Below are positions 59,388-64,000 of a stretch of 64,000 nucleotides of DNA, one piece after another. Numbering within the stretch: the stretch's first letter is position 1; every line of letters begins with the position of its first letter. The notes under the pieces were generated by a model that worked only from the letters and a program-made list of their open reading frames with translations, ran no database searches and was not told the DNA's origin. A program made the translations under genes and the position numbers. This stretch comes from Catenulispora sp. EB89. GTDB taxonomy: Bacteria; Actinomycetota; Actinomycetes; Streptomycetales; Catenulisporaceae. The stretch covers positions 222,350 to 286,349 of the forward strand of contig NZ_JBGCCU010000014.1 of the NCBI RefSeq assembly GCF_041261445.1. Reading direction: 5' to 3'.

Positions 59388-60695
59388 ATGTCGGATCTTC
59401 CTGTACTGAACACGTCGGACCCCGAATACGCGCGCGATCCCTATGCGTTGCTGGCCCCGATCGCCGAGAGCGGGCCGGTGGCGCGCGTCGTGCTGGACGG
59501 TCTGCCGGTGTGGCTGGTCACCGGGTACGACGAGGCCTTGGTCGTCATGTCCTCGCCGCAGATGAGCAACGACGGGATCAAGAACGCCGGGGCGGCGGCG
59601 CGGTCGGTGTTCTGGACCGGGGCGGCTGATCGCGGCTTGCAGTCGCACATGGGCCGGCTGGATCCGCCGGACCACACGCGGCTGCGGGGGTTGGTGCAGC
59701 AGACGTTCACGCCGCGCCGCGTGGCCGCGTTGGAGCCGTGGATCCGGCAGGTCGCGCGGGATCTGATCGCGGCGTTCCCCGGCGGCGGCGGGGCCGGCCG
59801 GACCGGCGAGACCGGCGAGACGGGCCAGACCGAGACCGACGTGGTCGACCTCATGTCCGCCTACGCCCTGCCCCTGCCGATCACGGTGATCGCCGAGCTC
59901 CTGGGCATCGACCCCGCCGAGCGCCCCGACTTCCGGCACTGGGCCGACACCTACCTGCACGCCGACGAGCGGCACGTGGAGGAGGCCGCCGAGGCGGGGC
60001 GCCGGGTCGGGAAGTTGTTGGCCGGGCTGGTGGCGCAGCGCCGCGCGCATCTCGGCGACGCGCCGCTGGACATCTCCCACGAAGGCACCCTCGTCGACGG
60101 TCTGATCCGGGCCCGGGACGAGGGCGACGCGCTGGACGAGCCCGAGCTGTTGTCGTTGCTGTTCCTGCTGCTCGGCGCCGGATATGAGACCACTGTCAAC
60201 CTGATCGGCAACGGCTCCCTGATGCTGCTGTCGGACCTCGAGCGGCTGGCCGCGCTCCGCGAAGATCCGGCGCTCGTGCCGGCGGCGGTCGAGGAGTTCC
60301 TGCGGCTGGATCCGCCGGTGAAGGCGGTGTTTCCGCGTTATCCGCTGGTCGATGTGGAGCTCGGCGGCGTGCTGATCCAGGCCGGGGAGCCGGTGGTCGT
60401 GCACTTCAGCGCGGTGAGCCGCGACGAGCGCCGCTACAGCGATCCGGCTGTCTACCGCCCAGGCCGCGGCGCCGATCGCTCCGAGCCGTCGCACCTGACG
60501 TTCGGCTACGGCCTGCACCACTGCCTCGGCGCTCCGCTGGCGCGGCTGGAGGGCCGCGTGGCGTTCGATGAACTGCTGCGCGCGTATCCGCACCTTGAAT
60601 TGGCCGTGCCGGTCGAGGAGTTGCGCTGGGAGCACAGCCGGCTGTTCCGCGGGGTGTCGGCGCTGCCGGTGCGCCTGGGGCCGCCGGCCGTCTGA
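59388..60695 (+). CDS. cytochrome P450
   Basis: A 435-aa bacterial P450. The I-helix oxygen-binding motif is LLGAGYETTVNLIGNG, ExxR lies in AVEEFLRLDPPVKA, and the haem loop is FGYGLHHCLGAPLARLE with the Cys ligand. A short Gly/Thr repeat (GRTGETGETGQTE) near residue 145 is an unusual linker insertion. It resembles the CYP105/CYP107 type; the substrate is unknown. No ferredoxin gene is adjacent. It is 71 bp downstream of the monooxygenase gene and may be co-expressed. Confidence 0.95.
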   Translation: MSDLPVLNTSDPEYARDPYALLAPIAESGPVARVVLDGLPVWLVTGYDEALVVMSSPQMSNDGIKNAGAAARSVFWTGAADRGLQSHMGRLDPPDHTRLRGLVQQTFTPRRVAALEPWIRQVARDLIAAFPGGGGAGRTGETGETGQTETDVVDLMSAYALPLPITVIAELLGIDPAERPDFRHWADTYLHADERHVEEAAEAGRRVGKLLAGLVAQRRAHLGDAPLDISHEGTLVDGLIRARDEGDALDEPELLSLLFLLLGAGYETTVNLIGNGSLMLLSDLERLAALREDPALVPAAVEEFLRLDPPVKAVFPRYPLVDVELGGVLIQAGEPVVVHFSAVSRDERRYSDPAVYRPGRGADRSEPSHLTFGYGLHHCLGAPLARLEGRVAFDELLRAYPHLELAVPVEELRWEHSRLFRGVSALPVRLGPPAV

Positions 60696-60735
60696 CAGGT
60701 ATCAAGGCCATGATGACAATGTGTCCGGACGTTAA

Positions 60736-60749
60736 AATGTCATAACATT
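60736..60749. promoter_or_regulatory. AATGT-CATA-ACATT dyad upstream of iol-type genes
   Basis: 5-bp arms around a 4-nt centre in an AT-rich stretch 78 bp before the dehydrogenase gene; GTGTCCGGACGT just upstream is a second short dyad. Suggests regulator binding (GntR or LacI type is common for iol genes), not proven. Confidence 0.45.
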
Positions 60750-60826
60750 CGGTTGACCGGCTGCCCGGTCCGCGCGAAGCTCCGAAGCAGTGGTCACCAC
60801 AGGCACCCGTAGCGACGGAGGCTGGC

Positions 60827-61834
60827 ATGACACTGTTGGGGCTGGTCGGCGTCGGACGCATCGGGGCGTTGCACGCCAGGACGCTGCACGGACTCCCGGA
60901 CGTCGAGGTGGTGGTCGCCGACGTCCAGTCCGGCCGGGCCGAGGCGCTGGCCGGGAGCCTGGGCGTGCGGTGGGCCCCGGACATCGACTCGCTGCTGCGC
61001 ACCGAGCTCGACGCGCTGGTCGTCGCCACCCCCACCGGCAGCCACGCCGAGCTGATCGAGCGCGGCGTCGCCGCCGGGGTGCCGGTGTTCTGCGAGAAGC
61101 CGGTCGCCGAGAACAGCGCCAAGACGCTGGAGGTCATCAAGAGCGTCGACAAGTACGGCGGCCGCGTGCAGATCGGCTTCCAGCGGCGCTTCGACGCCGG
61201 GTACGCGGCGGCGCGTGCCGAGGTGCGCGCCGGGGCGCTGGGACGCGTGCACACGCTGCGCGCGCAGACCTGCGATCCGTTCCCGCCGCCCGCCGGTTAC
61301 ATCGCGACCTCCGGCGGCATCTTCCGGGACTGCAGCGTGCACGACTTCGACGCGATCCGGTGGGTGACCGGACGGGAGGTGGTCTCGGTGTTCGCCTCCG
61401 GTTCGGATCGGGGTGAGGCGTTCTTCGCCGAGTTCGGGGACGCTGATACCGCGGCTGCCGTGGTGCACCTGGACGACGGCTCTTTGGCGGTGGTGACGGC
61501 GACTCGGTATCACGGCGCGGGGTACGCGGTGACGTTGGACGTGCAGGGCTCCCGGGGCAGTGTCGGGGCCGGGTACGACGACGGGCTGCCGCTGCGGCCG
61601 GTGGGTGCCGACGGCGGCGGAACCTGGCCGAAAGGCCCGGCGCACGCCGGTTTCCTGGAGCGCTTCCGCCAGGCCTACGTTGGCGAGCTGGAGGCGTTCG
61701 TGGAGTACGCGAAGGGCCGGATCGAGAACCCCTGCCCGGTGGGCGACGCGTTGGAAGCGTTGTATGTCGCCGAGGCCTGCGACCTGTCGCGGGCCGAGAA
61801 CCGGCCGGTGACGATCGCGGAGGTGCGGCGGTGA
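60827..61834 (+). CDS. iolG: Gfo/Idh/MocA oxidoreductase, inositol 2-dehydrogenase-like
   Basis: A 335-aa NAD-dependent dehydrogenase. The Rossmann motif is LLGLVGVGRIGALHARTL and the catalytic-region motif VFCEKPVAENS (EKP). QIGFQRRFDAGYAAAR and GGIFRDCSVHDFDAIRWVTG are typical of myo-inositol 2-dehydrogenases, which make scyllo-inosose. Operon position with iolE- and iolC-like genes supports this. The stop overlaps the next start (GTGA). Confidence 0.9.
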   Translation: MTLLGLVGVGRIGALHARTLHGLPDVEVVVADVQSGRAEALAGSLGVRWAPDIDSLLRTELDALVVATPTGSHAELIERGVAAGVPVFCEKPVAENSAKTLEVIKSVDKYGGRVQIGFQRRFDAGYAAARAEVRAGALGRVHTLRAQTCDPFPPPAGYIATSGGIFRDCSVHDFDAIRWVTGREVVSVFASGSDRGEAFFAEFGDADTAAAVVHLDDGSLAVVTATRYHGAGYAVTLDVQGSRGSVGAGYDDGLPLRPVGADGGGTWPKGPAHAGFLERFRQAYVGELEAFVEYAKGRIENPCPVGDALEALYVAEACDLSRAENRPVTIAEVRR

Positions 61835-62706
61835 CGGGGGTCGCGGACCGGATCGCCGGGGCCCCGATCTCGTGGGGCGTGTGCGAGGTGCCGGGCTGGG
61901 GCCACCAGCTGACGGCCGAGCGGGTGCTGACGGAGATGGCCGAGGCCGGTCTGCGGGCCACGGAGTTCGGGCCGGACGGGTTCCTGCCCGAGGACCCGCA
62001 CGAGCGGCGCTCGCTGCTGAAGGAGTACCAGCTCCTCGCGGTCGGCGGGTTCGTGCCGGCGGTGCTGCACGAGCCGGGCCACGATCCGTGGCCGGCCGTG
62101 GCCGAGGCGCTGGCCGGGTTCACCGCGGCCGGGGCGGATCTGCTGGTGCTCGCCGCCGCGACCGGGTCCGACGGCTACGACTCGCGGCCGGTGCTGGACG
62201 TCGAGGGCTGGCGGCTGCTGTTCCAGAACCTGGACCGGATCCGGGCGCGGGCCGTGGGGTTGGGGATCCGCACGTGTCTGCACCCGCACGTCGGGACGAT
62301 GATCGAGACCGGCGAGGAGGTGGAGCGGCTGCTGGAGTCCTCGGACACGCCGCTGTGCCTGGACACCGGACATCTGCTGATCGGCGGCGGGGATCCGGCG
62401 TCGCTGGCGTCGCGGGCGGCGGACCGGATCGTGCACACGCACCTCAAGGACGTGGACGCGGCCCTCGCGGAGCGGGTGCGCGCCGGCGAGCTGACGTACT
62501 ACGACGCGGTGCGCGCCGGGATGTACCGACCGCTGGGCGGCGGGGACGCGGACATCGCAGGAGTCGTATCCGCCCTGGAAGGGAACGAATATCAGGGCTG
62601 GTACGTGCTGGAGCAGGACACGGTCCTGGCGGCCGAGCCGGCGCCCGGCGCCGGTCCGGCTGCCGACGTGCGGGCGTGCGTCGCCTACCTGGAGGGCCTG
62701 GCATGA
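61831..62706 (+). CDS. iolE: xylose isomerase-like TIM barrel protein, inosose dehydratase-like
   Basis: A 291-aa protein from a GTG start. PISWGVCEVPGWGHQL opens the barrel, as in IolE. CLHPHVGTMIETGEEV and LCLDTGHLLIGGGDP carry metal-ligand His/Glu/Asp, and IVHTHLKDVD follows. IolE dehydrates scyllo-inosose. It overlaps the genes on both sides, so the three are one translational unit. Confidence 0.88.
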   Translation: MTGVADRIAGAPISWGVCEVPGWGHQLTAERVLTEMAEAGLRATEFGPDGFLPEDPHERRSLLKEYQLLAVGGFVPAVLHEPGHDPWPAVAEALAGFTAAGADLLVLAAATGSDGYDSRPVLDVEGWRLLFQNLDRIRARAVGLGIRTCLHPHVGTMIETGEEVERLLESSDTPLCLDTGHLLIGGGDPASLASRAADRIVHTHLKDVDAALAERVRAGELTYYDAVRAGMYRPLGGGDADIAGVVSALEGNEYQGWYVLEQDTVLAAEPAPGAGPAADVRACVAYLEGLA

Positions 62707-63665
62707 CCTACGACGTCGTCACGATGGGCCGGGTCGGGGTGGACGTGTATCCGCTGCAGGTCGGCGTGGGGCTGGAGGACGTGGAAACGTTCGGGAAGTT
62801 CCTGGGCGGCAGCGCCACGAACGTCGCGGTCGCCGCCGCCCGGCACGGACGGCGGGTCGCGGTGGTGACGCGGGTCGGCGCGGACCCGTTCGGGCGCTTC
62901 GTACGGCGCGCGATCCGCGGCTTCGGGGTCGACGACGCGTTCGTGGCGGAGGTCGAGGGGCTGCCGACACCGGTGACGTTCTGCGAGATGTTCCCGCCGG
63001 ACGACTTCCCGATCTACTTCTACCGCTGGCCCAAGGCCCCGGACCTGATGATCGCCCCCGACGAGCTGGACCTGGACGCGATCGCCTCGGCGGGAGTGTT
63101 CTGGGCGACGCTGACCGGCCTGTCGGCCGAGCCGAGCCGCTCGGCACACCACGCGGCGTGGCAGGCGCGGTCCCGCCGGCCGCACACGATCCTGGACCTG
63201 GACTACCGGCCGCAGTTCTGGGAGTCGGGCCCGGCGGCGGGCCGCGCGGCCCGCAGGGCGCTGCCGAGCGTCACGGCCGCGGTCGGGAACGTGGAGGAGT
63301 GCTACACGGCGGTGGGGGAGCGCGACCCGCACCGCGCGGCCGAGGCGCTGCTGGGCCTGGGGCCGGAGCTGGTGGTGGTGAAACTCGGCGGCGACGGAGT
63401 GCTGGCGCGCACGGCGGAGCAGACGCTGGAGGTACCGGCGCCGCCGGTGAAGGTGCTGAACGGCCTCGGCGCCGGCGACGCGTTCGGCGGCGCACTGTGC
63501 CACGGCCTGCTGGAGGGCTGGCCGCTGGAGCGCACGCTGCGCTTCGCGAACACCGCCGGGGCGCTGGTCGCGGCACGGATCGAGTGCTCGACGGCGATGC
63601 CGGGGACCGGCGAGGTGCTGGCGGCGCTGGCGGCGCTGGCGGCGCTGGAGGCCGGGGATGGGTGA
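62703..63665 (+). CDS. iolC: PfkB-family kinase, 5-dehydro-2-deoxygluconokinase-like
   Basis: A 320-aa ribokinase-fold protein. The N-terminal signature is FGKFLGGSATNVAVAAARHG and the C-terminal PfkB signature VKVLNGLGAGDAFGGALCHG with catalytic Asp. YPLQVGVGLEDVETF and CEMFPPDDFPIYFYRWPKAP are hallmarks of IolC, which phosphorylates 5-dehydro-2-deoxygluconate. The ATG overlaps the iolE stop. The C-terminus ends in an Ala-Leu repeat (LAALAALAALEAG). Confidence 0.93.
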   Translation: MTYDVVTMGRVGVDVYPLQVGVGLEDVETFGKFLGGSATNVAVAAARHGRRVAVVTRVGADPFGRFVRRAIRGFGVDDAFVAEVEGLPTPVTFCEMFPPDDFPIYFYRWPKAPDLMIAPDELDLDAIASAGVFWATLTGLSAEPSRSAHHAAWQARSRRPHTILDLDYRPQFWESGPAAGRAARRALPSVTAAVGNVEECYTAVGERDPHRAAEALLGLGPELVVVKLGGDGVLARTAEQTLEVPAPPVKVLNGLGAGDAFGGALCHGLLEGWPLERTLRFANTAGALVAARIECSTAMPGTGEVLAALAALAALEAGDG

Positions 63666-63757
63666 GGCGGCGGCCGGGCGGGTGCGGTGGCGCTGTGCTG
63701 CGGTGGGGCCTGAGCCGCGGGCACAGCAGTGGGCCGACCGGCGGGATCGGCGCGGCG

Positions 63758-64000
63758 AGCAGCAGGCTGATTGCGGCGGGCCGGTGGTGTGCGGCGTGCG
63801 CTTTGCCTGGCCGAGGGCTGACTCGCGGGCTGACCGACGCACTCGGCAGCTGGCTCCGCGCGGTGAGCAGCAGGCTGATTGCGGCGGGCCGGTGGTGCGC
63901 GGCGAGCGCTTTGCCTGGCCGAGGGCTGACTCGCGGGCTGACCGACGCACTCGGCAGCTGGCTCCGCGCGGTGAGCAGCAGGCTGATTGCGGCGGGCCGG
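63758..64000. repeat. 108-bp tandem repeats running to window edge
   Basis: The segment AGCAGCAGGCTGATTGCGGC recurs at 63758, 63866 and 63974 with period 108; more than two units are visible and the third is cut by the window end. Upstream (63666-63757) is GC-rich intergenic DNA with a possible hairpin GCTGTGC/GCACAGC about 63690-63726. The period is a multiple of 3, but no credible CDS covers it. Confidence 0.92.

Noticed and set aside
62685..63950. Minus-strand frame covering iolC and the 108-bp repeats
   Set aside because: Shadow of iolC; the repeat-encoded part is Arg/Ser/Cys-rich without protein-like features.

Overview
The window is high-GC actinobacterial DNA. A BTAD/NB-ARC AfsR-type regulator, a second NB-ARC regulator ending in a LuxR domain, a PQQ-tailed Ser/Thr kinase, a Scr1/WhiJ-like XRE protein with a DUF6879 partner, and frequent GTG starts and ATGA/GTGA overlaps point to a filamentous actinomycete (Streptomyces/Catenulispora-like; inference only). 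Codons are mostly G/C at the third position, except in 35.0-57.0 kb, where AT content is visibly higher.

Layout. 0.1-12.4 kb: a frameshifted GyrB-like ATPase pseudogene, a hypothetical gene, a GMC oxidoreductase, a VIT/vWA protein with a MerR regulator and its 24-bp palindromic operator, a D-Ala-D-Ala carboxypeptidase with a nucleotidyltransferase, a membrane Ser/Thr kinase and a truncated secreted-protein gene. 12.6-21.2 kb: an AfsR-type regulator, a low-complexity protein, a possible small operon (168-aa protein, hairpin, 25-aa Cys-containing peptide, methyltransferase), a LuxR-type regulator and an acetyltransferase. 21.2-24.3 kb: a 39-codon leader ORF ahead of an EF-G-like translation GTPase, then a repeat-rich gene-free stretch (61-bp tandem repeats and a 65-nt cruciform). 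24.4-32.9 kb: a hypothetical gene, the complete narGHJI nitrate reductase operon and a divergent SRPBCC-ArsR pair with twin operators. 33.1-34.9 kb: a BadF/NAGK-type kinase, a small CxxC protein and a PaaI-type thioesterase.

The central feature is an integrated element of about 22 kb (about 35,035-57,017). It carries a large serine recombinase beside its left end. It sits inside a uracil/mismatch DNA glycosylase (mug) gene: the displaced native 3' end of mug lies left of the integrase (34,954-35,046), while the 5' part is right of the element, fused to an element-supplied substitute C-terminus. The host operon before insertion would have been tetR-mug-paaI. Inside are a secreted CHAP hydrolase with repeats, ParA and an RHH partner with a 22-bp palindrome, small basic and coiled-coil proteins, a candidate small RNA, a HEPN-motif protein, a transfer module (replication-relaxation protein, TraG/VirD4-like ATPase, small membrane proteins, a 21-bp inverted repeat as oriT candidate, a TetR regulator), a cluster with an anti-sigma-like ATPase and a resolvase-fold protein lacking its catalytic serine, and finally a compact operon of radical SAM enzyme, DEDDh exonuclease and dTMP-kinase-like protein. 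An identical 12-bp motif lies upstream of that operon and of the XRE-DUF6879 operon, suggesting joint control. This last module is the best candidate for an undescribed system; its function is not known from sequence.

57.5-64.0 kb returns to host DNA: a TetR regulator and divergent FAD monooxygenase, a cytochrome P450, and three overlapping inositol-catabolism-type genes (iolG-, iolE- and iolC-like), ending in 108-bp tandem repeats that run to the window edge.
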